The notes: generated from the sequence alone by a model not told the origin. 64,000 nucleotides of DNA from Trichobilharzia szidati (GCA_944472155.2 OX235271.1:27288977-27352976), one strand, 5' to 3'; shown: positions 25,201-29,878, counted from the stretch's first letter. Translations and numbers: made by a program.

Positions 25201-28200
25201 ACCACATAACAGAAAAAAAGAGAGAGAAAAGGAAAAGAAAGAAAAAGAATGTTGTACCTATAAATGATATGAGTTGGAAAGACGACGTCCAGTTGTACTA
25301 CTGACTATTTAATGAATTATACGTGTCACGCCTAATGCTTTCTTTATCACACAGAACACGAGCTAAGTAGGGTATGGTTGAGTTTTTGTACTTGCTGGTG
25401 CGAGCATATATCACTTAGGGAATCATTGAAAATTAGAGAGCACTGGACAGCAGTTTAGCTCTAGTTTGAAACTCTTTGAAAGTTCACACTCATGACTTTA
25501 GTAGAGGTCGAACCCGGGACCTTTAGGTTATGAGGCCAAACTCGTTGGCCACTCGGCCACTATGGCTGGAATACAATCGCCCATAAATTTTAACTTCATT
25601 TGTTAGAGATTGATTATTCATTGGAATAGACGCATATTAAAGGTGCGTCGGTGGCATAGCGGTTAGGACGCTCGCCGACCATGCATATGGTCAGGGTTCA
25701 GTCGCCGGCCGGCGCACTCCTTTGCCTTGCTAAGCCAGAAATAATGCTGGTGAAGAGGAAAGGTTGGGCATGAGGCTAGCAACCCCATCCTCCAAAATAA
25801 ACACTGCTACAGAAACTTCAAGCCACTAGTTTGAAGCCCTATGTTCCACTGGGGAACGTGAAGGAAAAAAAGACGCATATTAAATGTAGTTGAATAGAAA
25901 AGAGAAAAATACTAGGAACCCATAGTAAAAGTGTACTGGAGAAGAAATGAAAAAATTTAGAATTTAATGGATCTAGAAGTTCGTAAAGAATAAATGCATC
26001 TGCACCAATGAGAACGATTTTCAGCCATATTGCCAACAGTCAGTAGTCATTGATTCCTAGAATACTGAGAACCTCAGCCAGATAGTCTACACCTTCCAGA
26101 ATGTCTTAGAACAACAGTCGAAGTCTTCGTAGTTTTGAATTGACCACATGTAAATCTTTTCAAGGTTGTTGATGGTTAGGCATATGTTACTCATGCATGT
26201 TCTAGCCATCTCAATAGATACATCTTTAATTCAAGGCTGACACTATAGTCGATTTACTTGCCTTCTCTAAATTTAACATTAAACACCCTTATTTTTCTTT
26301 CACAAGGAAGACACATAATTAATTACCTTTACCTGTTTTATGCATTTATTACTCATGTGTCATAGTCATAAAAAACAACAGTACAACACAATTTATTTAA
26401 AGCAATCAGTTCCCTTTGTGAATTTCGACTTTGTCTTCTTATTGTGTGTCGACAATTTAATTACTTTTTTGATGAACTAATCAATGCAATTAAAAAAAGA
26501 AATAGGATATGTAAAATCCGATTATTGAAGAAATAAGGGAGATTTTTAGCCCAGATGGTTGTTTTCAGAGTGGTTGTCTTCTCTGAACTAGGAGTTTTAA
26601 CTGCGAGACCATTATTCAAAGAGAATTCTAAAATATTTTACTTCATACTGAAGTAAACGGTTGAAAATGATGTCTTGAATGGGGATGATGAAAGCTTAGC
26701 CATTAAAACCATTCAACTCAGAGAACACTACCACACGAATATAGAAGGCTCGTTTCGCATATTCCAGTTCACAACATCTCTGCCCTATAGACGGGATATC
26801 CGTCTGGCTGTCGACCAAAGGGCATGTGTACTGCACAGTAGTCCGCTCCTTCCTCCTTTATGGCTGTGAGACCTGGCCATTGAAAGTGGAAGTCATGAAG
26901 AGGCTATCTGTCTTTGATCATAGGTGCCTGCGTTCTATCTCCCGTGTGAAGTGGTATAATAAGGTGAGCAATATTGAGGTTAGGCGTCGAGTGCTAGGTA
27001 AGGAGGGGAAATCAATCGACGAGACTGTGAAGTTACATCTATTGAAATGGTTAGGACATGTGTTACGCATGCCTAGTCATCGATCGCCTTCCTCGACGGG
27101 CAGTGTTAGCTGACATAGGATCAATCAGGTTGGAAAAGAGGTGCTAGTGGCGGTCAAACCAAAACATGGCTTCACCAGTCAATGAAATCCACAACAGTTA
27201 GTTTAAGCCAGTCACCTCGGGAGGTGTAGACTTCTGTCTGGTTGGGTTCCTTGGGACGGTAAAAACTAATGAAGGCTGGAGACAATTGGTGATATGGCTC
27301 AAAATCGTTCTCAATGGCGCAGACACATCCACTCCTTGTAACATACAATATCCAATAAAACTATGTTGTTCTTCCATATTAATATTCTTTTTACCTGATA
27401 TTTCTGTTCCTTATCCCTGTTTTGAATCTCTTTTTACTTTATTCTCTTGCTTTGTGGGCTACATGGGGGAGTGTGGTGACTTCAACTGCTGTACATCTGT
27501 GCAAAGTTCTACGTTGAAACCAGTCAGACACAACCACAGCTTTAAAATAAGGTGAGAATGGAGTGGTCTCTGAAAAGAAAACAAATGACGATTATGGTGA
27601 GCATAGAGAAAATGCAGGTGATGAAAGTAACCAACCAACAACAACATCAGCAAGCACCAATCACTGTCAGTGGAAGAAATTTGAAAGAGGTCACTTACTT
27701 CACTTATCTAGGAAGCATCGTTTCACCTGCGAGTGTCAGCACGGATGAGTATATCAAACCAGAAGCGGATAGACAAGACAGACCTTCGTCACTCTGAAAT
27801 CAGTTTGGATATCTTCCACACTTAGCATAAAGAACAAATTCGGATTTTAAAAACCAATGTTAAGTCAGTTCTTCCAAATGGATCAGGAATGTGGCTAGAG
27901 TGTTATCAACAGCTTGCTTCGCTTACTCCATACTGAAGATCAGATAGCTAGCCAGAAAGAATTAGCAACAAGAAAGTCTGGGAGCGTGCCAATCCATAAC
28001 CTATTCCCCAACAAATACTTCGAAGAAAATGGAGCTGGATCGGACGCACGCTGAGGATAGCCTAGGGTGATATAGCGTGCTAGGCTCTCGGTTGAAACCA
28101 GAAAACGAAACAACAAGTTGGACATCCGTTCTGGATGATATGGAGGAGATCGTGTGAGGATAAGGTGAAAGCTTGTGGGTGATCGTGGGCCAGCTAAAGA

Positions 28201-29031
28201 GGACTGTAGAGAACTGAACAAAGTGGAGGTTGCTTTGAAGCCCTACGCTACACTTGAAACTCGAGGGAATAGTAATAGTATCATAACGAGTTTTTGGGCT
28301 TTAGTTTTTTTTTTGATTGACTTATAACCACATGGTGTTTTTCTTTTTGATTTTCATTATTCTAGGCTACCATGTTGAAAAAGCGTAAACGACGCAAAGT
28401 TAACCGTCGACATACAGAACCAGGTTTAGGTGGGTCTGGAAGTCCAGGTGCAACTGGTCCTAATCCTATTGATGGTAGTACAGAAGATCCTTTAAGTAGT
28501 GCTGTCTTCGGTGCAAGTGGTCCACCGCTACCGCCTGAAAGTGCCAACTCTTTAGGATCCGGAAATCCATGTGCCAGGCAATTAGAAAGTGATATTGCTG
28601 AAATTGACTTAGAAGAACAAGTTACACATGAATCATACCTTCCAAGTGATTTGAGTGCTGTTAACACAGCTGATTCCTATCCTAGACTTTATAGACCAGG
28701 TCGACCAATCTATTCTAAACGCAGAGGACGTCGTCTACCTAAGCCTGTTCTAGTCGCTGTCCCATCAGCTCCGTCAGAAACATGTCGACTGCCAAGAGAA
28801 ATACTTGATAGTGATGATTTCGAGGAAACTTCCGCCTTATGTCTTTCTACATCGACACGATTAAAACAAACGCCGATTAATATGCATTCATTAACATCAG
28901 ATCAACAATCACCTGTTATTGTTTCTGGTGCTGCTGGTACTTCTAGCCAACGTGCTAAAACTACTTCCACAACAACTTCAGCTTCAATGAGTGAATCAGG
29001 CTCACCAACTGAAAAGAAAGAATTAGAATAA
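966..29031 (+). CDS. DGKQ: Diacylglycerol kinase, theta type; C-terminal 543 residues, five exons (5' end outside window)
   Basis: This enzyme phosphorylates diacylglycerol with ATP to phosphatidic acid and so limits signalling through C1-domain targets such as protein kinase C and UNC-13; the nematode theta-type enzyme DGK-1 acts in neuronal Go/Gq signalling. Joining 966-1270, 5010-5249, 15472-15793, 24205-24303 and 28366-29031 gives one open frame. All introns are GT-AG, with split codons AA|A and AG|A at the first two junctions. Residues 44-51 (GGDGTVGW) are the glycine-rich nucleotide-binding loop and residues 73-83 ([11 protein letters not shown]) the second catalytic signature. The accessory domain has [12 protein letters not shown], then [14 protein letters not shown] and [14 protein letters not shown]. 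These resemble theta-type rather than delta/eta- or zeta-type DGKs. The C1 and Ras-association regions must lie upstream. The introns (3.7, 10.2, 8.4, 4.1 kb) are filled with retroelements. A second paralogue cannot be excluded, but the family call is secure. Confidence 0.93.
1271..1734 (+). other. Intron sequence, no recognised element
   Basis: The donor 'gtaagttttt' opens the intron. I see no coding segment or repeat family up to the LINE fragment that begins near 1735. Confidence 0.5.
1735..2518 (+). mobile_element. RTE/SR2-like LINE, 5'-truncated 3' fragment
   Basis: Broken frames encode the region after the reverse transcriptase: '[22 protein letters not shown]', '[10 protein letters not shown]', then RKKWRWIGW and a basic tail. 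The copy ends with CTATGTTCCTCTAGGAATTAA and (AAT)n, the subfamily 3' end also seen near 17720, 41165, 51880 and 57310. Internal stops and frameshifts make it non-functional. Confidence 0.85.
2519..2840. other. Intron spacer
   Basis: AT-rich sequence between two LINE insertions. The 11 bp AGCCTATAAGG at 2841-2851 is the left target-site duplicate of the next element. Nothing else is recognised. Confidence 0.4.
2852..3815 (+). mobile_element. RTE/SR2-like LINE with flanking target-site duplication
   Basis: The fragment begins in the reverse transcriptase: a WIMRQTVG segment followed by DLDFA and, after a frameshift, DDLCLMSH, which together are the FADD-type catalytic motif of RTE elements. 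The longest frame (2992-3663) continues through [27 protein letters not shown] and [14 protein letters not shown]. The 3' end is TTCCACTAGGAACCCAAGGG plus (AAT)n. An 11 bp AGCCTATAAGG occurs at both ends (2841-2851 and 3816-3826), marking target-primed insertion. Frameshifts show it is dead. Confidence 0.88.
4045..4395 (+). mobile_element. RTE-like LINE, short decayed 3' fragment
   Basis: The frame from 4100 reads [22 protein letters not shown], matching the C-terminal segment of the neighbouring RTE copies. A decayed 3' end near 4370-4395 resembles TGTGTCCCACTATGGAATAATAG. It is more diverged than the copies around it. Confidence 0.75.
4430..4640 (-). repeat. HH-C (Smalpha-type) hammerhead repeat
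   Basis: On the minus strand a tRNA-like head (AAGTGGTCTAGTGGATAAC, B box GGTTTGAGCC) is followed by a hammerhead with the Smalpha sequence signature: GTCC/GGAC stem II, GAAA, and CATCCTAGATTCC. In the core, the CTGATGA segment reads TGACGA with the first C missing, so this copy is probably inactive. Confidence 0.8.
5010..5249 (+). CDS. DGKQ: DGKQ exon: start of accessory domain
   Basis: The acceptor is a long T tract ending 'tttttttacag' and the donor is 'gtaagc'. The exon completes Lys102 and runs to the split codon of Arg182: [17 protein letters not shown], a polar insert rich in Lys/Gln/Asn, then [19 protein letters not shown] and [10 protein letters not shown]. The MNNYFG-GIDA block is the typical opening of the DGK accessory domain. 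Confidence 0.93.
5260..5490 (-). mobile_element. SINE-D copy, decayed
   Basis: Minus-strand reading gives the family body ('ggctagcaacccc', 'aaaacaactccaaagct') between a poorly kept tRNA-like head near 5440-5490 and a 3' end near 5270-5300. It begins only about 10 bp after the exon donor site. Confidence 0.6.
5490..5690 (-). repeat. HH-A hammerhead repeat, decayed
   Basis: The minus strand shows 'gacgcgggttcaacccc' (B box), 'gttcgtcataatttgcagatac' and a damaged hammerhead (CTCAGGA core, GAAA retained, then 'cagggcttcct'). Position identities with the 15090-15410 copy identify the family. The ribozyme core is broken. Confidence 0.6.
5700..6715. other. Intron sequence without recognised elements
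   Basis: About 1 kb of intron in which I find no coding frame and no match to the other repeat families in the window. It ends at the target duplicate CGTAG (6716-6720) of the LTR insertion. Confidence 0.4.
7114..7538 (+). repeat. HH-B hammerhead repeat inserted in the LTR
   Basis: The insert is bounded by AGCAAAAT on both sides (7106-7113, 7531-7538), which occurs once in the uninterrupted LTR copy. It has a leader, a tRNA-like head (TCCCAGTGGCTCAATGG; B box GGTTCGAATCC), the hammerhead at 7422-7467 and a short 3' part. CCATGCAATTAA occurs near both ends (about 7118 and 7519), meaning the insert is slightly longer than one repeat unit. Confidence 0.82.
7422..7467 (+). ncRNA. HH-B hammerhead ribozyme, near-intact
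   Basis: Stem I GTACTA (7422-7427) pairs with AAGTAC (7462-7467) in five of six positions. The core CTGAAGA (7428-7434) fits the CUGANGA consensus. Stem II is GTCC/GGAG around CAAACTA, with its closing pair mismatched, followed by GAAA (7450-7453). Stem III is the palindrome CAGCTG closed by A-T, and the cleavage base is C7461. All invariant core bases are present; the two stem mismatches may weaken activity. Confidence 0.75.
7739..8040. other. Intron sequence, no recognised element
   Basis: Between the LTR and the PLE-type tail I see only unstructured AT-rich sequence with short chance frames. Confidence 0.4.
8043..8690 (-). mobile_element. PLE 3'-region repeat, interrupted by solo LTR
   Basis: 8043-8280 plus 8620-8690 match the reverse complement of about 10010-10300. 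They contain the PLE 3' end signature also seen at 46740-46830 ('gaacaaagcaagaac..cag', then 'ttctcttcaactgc'). The two copies point away from each other with 3' ends outward. The left copy is split by the LTR 8285-8619, while the right copy shows the corresponding site without it. Confidence 0.65.
8285..8619 (-). mobile_element. Solo LTR, about 335 bp, GTAG duplication
   Basis: Bounded by TGTAAC (8285) and CCACA (8619), with GTAG immediately on each side (8281-8284, 8620-8623). It aligns along its length with 10441-10791. AATAAA-like and TTACA ends in the minus reading suggest minus orientation. The length is close to that of the gypsy-type Boudicca LTRs of schistosomes, but identity is not established. 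Confidence 0.75.
8700..9785 (-). mobile_element. YADD-type LINE fragment, reverse transcriptase C-terminal half
   Basis: A 217-codon open frame (9772-9119, minus) encodes [14 protein letters not shown], the catalytic motif [18 protein letters not shown], the thumb region '[12 protein letters not shown]', and [23 protein letters not shown]. Past a frameshift it continues to about 8700 with a 3' region shared with 19575 and 27520. It is 5'-truncated. Clade assignment is uncertain; it differs from the FADD RTE family. Confidence 0.85.
10010..10310 (+). mobile_element. PLE 3'-region repeat, right arm of inverted pair
   Basis: Reverse complement of 8043-8280/8620-8690, here uninterrupted. It holds 'gcagttgaagagaatccatga' and 'tgttcgttcttgctttattcaaa', the signatures of the PLE 3' end. 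The YADD LINE lies between the two arms. Confidence 0.65.
10344..10935 (+). mobile_element. SINE-D copy split by a solo LTR
   Basis: The tRNA-like head (TGGTTCAGCTGTAGAACGC; B box region GGTTCCAATCC) and 'cctcgctaagcc' precede the LTR. The body resumes after it with 'gaggttgggcttgaggcaagcaacc' style sequence and ends 'ctatgttccactgagaatg' plus A-rich tail. The insertion point inside a known family body defines the LTR ends. Confidence 0.8.
10441..10791 (-). mobile_element. Solo LTR, about 351 bp, GTAG duplication
   Basis: Starts TGTTAC, ends CCCCACA and has GTAG at 10437-10440 and 10792-10795. It is inserted inside a SINE-D body. It aligns with the LTR at 8285-8619 and carries an extra T run near 10700. 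Confidence 0.8.
10960..11115 (+). repeat. Repeat fragment related to the 49945-50157 palindrome
   Basis: Contains the order 'ttttattttgata', 'cagtaatattaactgataacg', 'tttcgggcataaactattgctcataatcatatcaag', the same as the left half and loop of the palindromic element near 50000. The inverted second arm is absent here. Confidence 0.6.
11340..11665 (+). repeat. HH-B hammerhead repeat copy
   Basis: Leader (GTGAATTGGCAGAAGTTAG), tRNA-like head (CAGTGGCTTAATGG, B box GGTTCAAATCC) and a hammerhead region 11520-11570 with GGAC, GAAA, CAGCTGTC kept. The upstream core reads CTGATGGAAAG, so spacing to stem II is wrong and the ribozyme is probably dead. Confidence 0.78.
11670..13070. other. Intron sequence with simple repeats only
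   Basis: I see a C-rich tract at about 12049-12066, an (ACAT)n run at 12435-12455 and a CA-rich stretch near 12700-12725. No gene or mobile-element family is recognised. Confidence 0.45.
13075..13770 (-). mobile_element. Penelope-like element fragment (GIY-YIG region), minus strand
   Basis: Minus-strand frames read KILTKNGYQ, then [19 protein letters not shown] (the zinc-knuckle-like CSCG lead-in to the YIG motif), [12 protein letters not shown], and after frame changes [21 protein letters not shown]. The order matches the PLE copy at 55280-55695. Stops and frameshifts make it a relic. Confidence 0.75.
13771..14440. other. Intron sequence, no recognised family
   Basis: Contains short chance frames only. 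The stretch 14030-14150 has a CCGGTAGTAAGATGTTAC string reminiscent of repeat DNA, but I find no second copy in the window. Confidence 0.35.
14441..14570 (-). mobile_element. SINE-D head fragment
   Basis: On the minus strand the tRNA-like head is clear: 'gtgcgtcagtggtacagcgg', anticodon-arm-like segment, B box GGTTCGATGCCC. The body is missing, so only the first about 110 bp are kept. Confidence 0.7.
14571..14940. other. Intron spacer
   Basis: AT-rich sequence with no recognisable element. Confidence 0.35.
14945..15040 (+). repeat. HH-C (Smalpha-type) hammerhead relic
   Basis: The 3' part 'aaaatgcgcgtcctgaattccgct' matches the Smalpha cleavage-site region, and 'tcactcactg' upstream matches the family. 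The catalytic core is heavily altered. Confidence 0.55.
15045..15412 (+). repeat. HH-A hammerhead repeat, best-preserved copy
   Basis: The tRNA-like head (GAATAGCTCAGTGGTAACG; B box GGTTCGAATC) is at about 15098-15160, the perfect hammerhead at 15196-15240, and a 150 bp tail follows. A segment beginning ACTAGTTACT and ending ATCAAAA occurs at both ends (15045-15075, 15381-15407), so the insert exceeds one unit. It lies 60 bp upstream of the exon at 15472, in sense orientation with the kinase gene. Confidence 0.85.
15196..15240 (+). ncRNA. Hammerhead ribozyme with complete consensus core (HH-A)
   Basis: Stem I GCCTTG (15196-15201) pairs fully with CAAGGC (15235-15240). The core CTGATGA (15202-15208) is the exact consensus. 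Stem II GTGC/GCAC closes loop CAACTA. GAAA is at 15223-15226. Stem III is the 6 bp palindrome CCTAGG closed by A15226-T15233. The predicted cleavage follows C15234. Every invariant nucleotide is present. A loop-less palindromic stem III is also typical of Smalpha and favours dimeric hammerheads. Activity is inferred, not shown. Confidence 0.9.
15472..15793 (+). CDS. DGKQ: DGKQ exon: accessory domain
   Basis: Acceptor 'ctttccctgtag', donor 'gtaagt' after GGH. It completes Arg182 and covers residues 183-289: [46 protein letters not shown] and [15 protein letters not shown], then [13 protein letters not shown]. The GVVHMGQ block is the strongest theta-type signature. The exon ends in phase 0. 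Confidence 0.94.
15794..16184 (+). other. Start of intron, no recognised element
   Basis: The first 390 bases after the donor contain ATT-rich sequence and chance frames only. Confidence 0.4.
16185..16420 (+). mobile_element. SINE-D, well-preserved copy
   Basis: The head CTCGGTGGCATAGCGGTTAG (A box) with B box GGTTCGATCCCCG is followed by the body 'cctcgctaagtcagaaataatgctgg' and 'ggttgggcatgaggctagcaacccc'. It ends CTATGTTCCACTGGGGAACG and an A-rich tail. The terminal motif resembles the RTE LINE 3' end. Confidence 0.85.
16425..17735 (+). mobile_element. RTE-like LINE split by a nested CR1-like fragment
   Basis: RTE sequence runs 16425-16790 (two overlapping partial copies of the 'FTYLGSI..TTGGTD' segment) and resumes at 17150 with 'aaagcaagaatcgcaaaagc', continuing [29 protein letters not shown]. 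It ends at TGTTCCTCTAGGAATTAA near 17720. The interruption 16791-17150 falls inside the GTDEDIKARI coding stretch. Confidence 0.85.
16791..17152 (+). mobile_element. CR1/SR1-like LINE 3' fragment, nested
   Basis: A 3' untranslated segment ending 'tgtatcacaagtactgttttggaataaagcaaattattattattatt' in style, nearly the same as the 3' end at 63340-63415 and, inverted, 24945-25020. The ATT-repeat terminus is typical of CR1-group elements. It is inserted in the RTE LINE. Confidence 0.78.
17740..18220 (+). mobile_element. RTE-like LINE fragment, decayed
   Basis: Recognisable segments in order are 'cggatcttcaatacttataccaagtcag', 'atactgaagatcagatggcca', 'caaaatatgcagaatgaaatggag' and the 3' end GTTCCACTTGGAATATCACG. 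It is about 450 bp and lies directly behind the previous LINE. Confidence 0.72.
18225..18734. other. Intron sequence, nothing recognised
   Basis: No reading frame or repeat family identified in this stretch. Confidence 0.4.
18735..19575 (+). mobile_element. YADD-type LINE, 3' part
   Basis: Starts 3' of the YADD motif with [24 protein letters not shown], then [20 protein letters not shown] and [12 protein letters not shown]. After a frameshift come [22 protein letters not shown] and [15 protein letters not shown]. The 3' region ends near 19575 with 'tatgtgcaaagttctatgtcgaaa', as in the copies at 8700 and 27520. Confidence 0.83.
19576..20009. other. Intron sequence, nothing recognised
   Basis: AT-rich with no supported feature. 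Confidence 0.4.
20010..20335 (+). repeat. HH-A hammerhead repeat
   Basis: tRNA-like head 'gaatagctcagtgtcaacg' with B box GGTTCGATTC, then the hammerhead 20111-20155 and the family tail ('gagccacctagcttggtgac', 'gaattcagtctg'). Good overall match to the 15090-15410 copy. Confidence 0.8.
20111..20155 (+). ncRNA. HH-A hammerhead, damaged cleavage-site pair
   Basis: Core CTGACGA (20117-20123), stem II GTGC/GCAC and GAAA (20138-20141) are intact. The A15.1 partner is C instead of T, the cleavage base is A, stem III is imperfect and stem I has a mismatch next to the core. Activity is doubtful. Confidence 0.6.
20336..20685. other. Intron sequence, nothing recognised
   Basis: No supported feature. 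Confidence 0.35.
20690..20932 (-). mobile_element. SINE-D copy
   Basis: A near full-length minus-strand copy: head 'gtgcatcggtggcacagc' at about 20925, B box GGTTCAATCACC, body 'aggctagcaaccccatcctg', and 3' end GTTCCACTGGGAACGTGAGG at about 20710. Confidence 0.85.
20940..21490. other. Intron sequence; short PLE-tail-like stretch
   Basis: 20960-21060 resembles the PLE 3' region at 56580-56700 ('caatctgaac', 'gaata.tcttttc', 'caataatggcca'). The remainder to 21490 shows no recognised feature. Confidence 0.4.
21490..21905 (-). mobile_element. RTE-like LINE 3' fragment
   Basis: Minus frames read [59 protein letters not shown], and a basic tail. The 3' end at 21490-21540 is the complement of TTCCACTAGGAACCCAAGGG(AAT)n. 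Relatively well preserved. Confidence 0.87.
21906..22225. other. Intron spacer
   Basis: Nothing recognised apart from AAT-rich sequence near 22105-22130. Confidence 0.35.
22228..22640 (-). mobile_element. RTE-like LINE 3' fragment, strongly decayed
   Basis: The 3' end (complement of 'tgctccattagaaacacaaag') and the 'gaaatgaagatggattgga' segment identify the family. Coding similarity is weak. Confidence 0.6.
22755..22865 (+). repeat. HH-C (Smalpha-type) hammerhead fragment
   Basis: This carries the ribozyme section and 'cactgctagtcaccatccacc' but not the tRNA-like head. See the ribozyme at 22767-22813. Confidence 0.75.
22767..22813 (+). ncRNA. Smalpha-type hammerhead with a C3-to-A change
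   Basis: Stem I AATCCAG pairs fully with CTGGATT (22807-22813). The core is ATGACGA, that is CUGANGA with the first C replaced by A. Stem II GTCC/GGAC with loop CAAATA, GAAA (22795-22798), palindromic stem III TGCGCA and cleavage base C22806 are all intact. C3 pairs with G8 in active hammerheads, so the change should inactivate it. Confidence 0.78.
23050..24025 (+). mobile_element. Penelope-like element, GIY-YIG region
   Basis: Successive frames read [17 protein letters not shown], then [36 protein letters not shown], and the nuclease lead-in [19 protein letters not shown] followed by [17 protein letters not shown] is the GIY-YIG signature and the Arg/His of RIHEH follow at the usual distance. 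A frameshift near 23600 and later stops inactivate it. The end carries the PLE 3' tail shared with 464-530. Confidence 0.85.
24205..24303 (+). CDS. DGKQ: DGKQ exon: end of accessory domain
   Basis: A 99 bp phase-0 exon between 'tattttttacag' and 'gtaaaa'. It encodes [20 protein letters not shown] followed by [13 protein letters not shown], residues 290-322. VQVDGEPW is a strongly conserved DGK block. It joins AQGGH upstream without a split codon. Confidence 0.92.
24304..24540 (+). other. Intron sequence, nothing recognised
   Basis: AT-rich intron start. Confidence 0.35.
24545..24700 (-). repeat. HH-B-related hammerhead relic
   Basis: The minus strand has 'aatactgatgaagagcacc', 'caaggatgaaatgg' and 'caatcaaatccctgcaag', matching the HH-B ribozyme and its flank. 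The core reads ATGAAGA (C3 to A) and stem II is altered. Confidence 0.55.
24940..25265 (-). mobile_element. CR1/SR1-like LINE 3' fragment
   Basis: Minus-strand copy of the segment at 16800-17150, ending in the same ATT-repeat terminus next to 24945. It includes the pyrimidine-rich tract (complement of 25190-25250) and 'cgcttacgccagtaaatatg'. Confidence 0.78.
25400..25570 (-). repeat. tRNA-headed HH-B-related repeat, decayed
   Basis: The minus strand reads 'tagtggccgagtggccaacg' (A box), B box GGTTCGACCTC, then a distant hammerhead remnant ('gtttcaaactagagctaaac', 'gctgtccagtgctc'). Kept close to the family in the last part only. Confidence 0.6.
25640..25870 (+). mobile_element. SINE-D copy
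   Basis: Full-length: head GTCGGTGGCATAGCGGTTAG, a B box mutated to GGTTCAGTC, the standard body and 3' end CTATGTTCCACTGGGGAACG followed by A-rich sequence. Confidence 0.87.
25871..26685. other. Intron sequence, nothing recognised
   Basis: About 800 bases without a supported feature. 26100-26280 shows faint similarity to the YADD-LINE 3' region, too weak to annotate. Confidence 0.35.
26690..26735 (+). repeat. PLE 3' tail remnant
   Basis: 'gatgaaagcttagccattaa' and 'caactcagagaacac' match the PLE tails at 23970-24010 and 40850-40900. Confidence 0.45.
26738..27520 (+). mobile_element. YADD-type LINE, 3' part
   Basis: Frames read [41 protein letters not shown], and [17 protein letters not shown], followed by the shared 3' region ending near 27520 ('gtgcaaagttctacgttgaaa'). 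It starts next to the PLE tail remnant. Confidence 0.84.
27550..28285 (+). mobile_element. RTE-like LINE, 3' fragment
   Basis: Broken frames give [36 protein letters not shown], and later 'atactgaagatcagatagct' and 'aaatggagctggatcggacgc'. The 3' end (TACACTTGAAACTCGAGGG) is diverged. It ends 80 bp before the last kinase exon. Confidence 0.8.
28366..29031 (+). CDS. DGKQ: DGKQ terminal exon: basic, Ser/Pro-rich tail
   Basis: The acceptor is 'cattattctag' and the stop TAA lies at 29029-29031. Residues 323-543 start with [15 protein letters not shown], which aligns with the short basic end of other theta DGKs. They continue for about 200 residues of Gly/Ser/Pro/Thr-rich sequence, with a second basic cluster ([10 protein letters not shown]) around residues 440-450. 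No folded domain is recognised; the tail is probably disordered. AATAAA overlaps the stop (29027-29032). Confidence 0.9.
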   Translation, partial: ATMLKKRKRRKVNRRHTEPGLGGSGSPGATGPNPIDGSTEDPLSSAVFGASGPPLPPESANSLGSGNPCARQLESDIAEIDLEEQVTHESYLPSDLSAVNTADSYPRLYRPGRPIYSKRRGRRLPKPVLVAVPSAPSETCRLPREILDSDDFEETSALCLSTSTRLKQTPINMHSLTSDQQSPVIVSGAAGTSSQRAKTTSTTTSASMSESGSPTEKKELE

Positions 29032-29225
29032 ATATTTTGATCAATATATATTTTCTCTTGTATTTTCTTTTCTCCAATTAATTCAAGTAAGTTAAACCAA
29101 TGTGTTTTATCTTTGTATATTTTATTCTTCTTTTCAAATGAATTAAAACTGTCATCGAAACGGCTATACTTCATTTTAGATACCAGGTATCTCATCAGTG
29201 TTAACTTCGATGTTATATATTTAGT
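29032..29225 (+). other. 3' flank / probable 3' UTR
   Basis: AT-rich sequence after the stop. Apart from the AATAAA overlapping the stop codon I see no canonical poly(A) hexamer here, so the transcript end is not determined. Confidence 0.35.
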
Positions 29226-29231
29226 GACAGT

Positions 29232-29605
29232 CAACATGAAGCCTTGGACATAGATTTCACGCTTGCTAGCATTCGTCAGCATGGCGTATCTGTAACCTTG
29301 AGGAAACGGGCATCTTCATTGGAGTTGGAACTCTCTTCACCAAGTGCTTCAGTTAGAGACGTCACCAATGAGCTAATCCAGAGCACTGTTGACCTTCTGT
29401 GGGAACATAGAGTAACCACTGTCATATGTCTAGTCCTTGGTGTGGGGGGTAGGCTTAATTCCATCAATGAAGTTTGTAATGTCATCACCAAGTTAGGTGG
29501 TTTGCCTAACCGTGCCCTGTGAGTTGATGCTAGATAGTTGGAACTGATTGGCACGAAGCTCTGGAGCTTATTTTCGTGTTACTCCCTAGTGACTAATCAG
29601 TATAT
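29232..29605 (-). repeat. HH-A hammerhead repeat, permuted and longer than one unit
   Basis: On the minus strand the order is hammerhead 3' half (about 29578-29540), tail (29530-29430), linker, tRNA-like head (about 29395-29340), then a complete hammerhead (29285-29241). In the 15045 copy the order is head, hammerhead, tail. This copy therefore crosses a unit junction and is bounded by hammerhead sequence at both ends, with a period of about 320 bp. Confidence 0.75.
29241..29285 (-). ncRNA. HH-A hammerhead ribozyme, core intact
   Basis: Minus strand: stem I GCCATG/CAAGGC with one mismatch, core CTGACGA (fits CUGANGA), stem II ATGC/GCGT with one wobble, GAAA, the A15.1-T pair and C before the cleavage point. 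Stem III has lost its palindrome, so folding in cis may be weak. Confidence 0.7.
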
Positions 29606-29624
29606 CCACCGCAGTCTTTATTTT

Positions 29625-29878
29625 ATTAATTTTGTTCTTTTACTTTCCGAGTGGAACATAGGGTTTCAAGTTTCGAGTTTTGAATTTTCATTAGCGTTGG
29701 TGTTTATTTTTTACTAAATGGGATGCTTGCTTCACGTCCAACATTCTGTCTTTGATAGACTTATTACCACTTAATGGAGGGTTAGGACTACGTCGGATAG
29801 AGATCAGACCGGGGACCACGCTTATGGTTGGGGAGCATTCTACAGACAGCCTGCTTAAATCACTGGGCTACCAGAATT
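29625..29878 (-). mobile_element. SINE-D copy, decayed
   Basis: The minus-strand body and the 3' end (complement of 'gtttcaagtttcgag', 'gagtggaacatagggtttc') are recognisable. The head near 29850-29878 is poorly kept. Confidence 0.6.

Noticed and set aside
28362..28667. Minus-strand 101-codon frame opposite the last kinase exon
   Set aside because: Shadow of the real exon; no homology and the plus frame fits the DGK splice structure.
29541..29580. Independent hairpin CACGAAGCTC..TTCGTG as a terminator or regulatory stem
   Set aside because: It aligns with the 3' half of the HH-A hammerhead on the minus strand, which explains it better.
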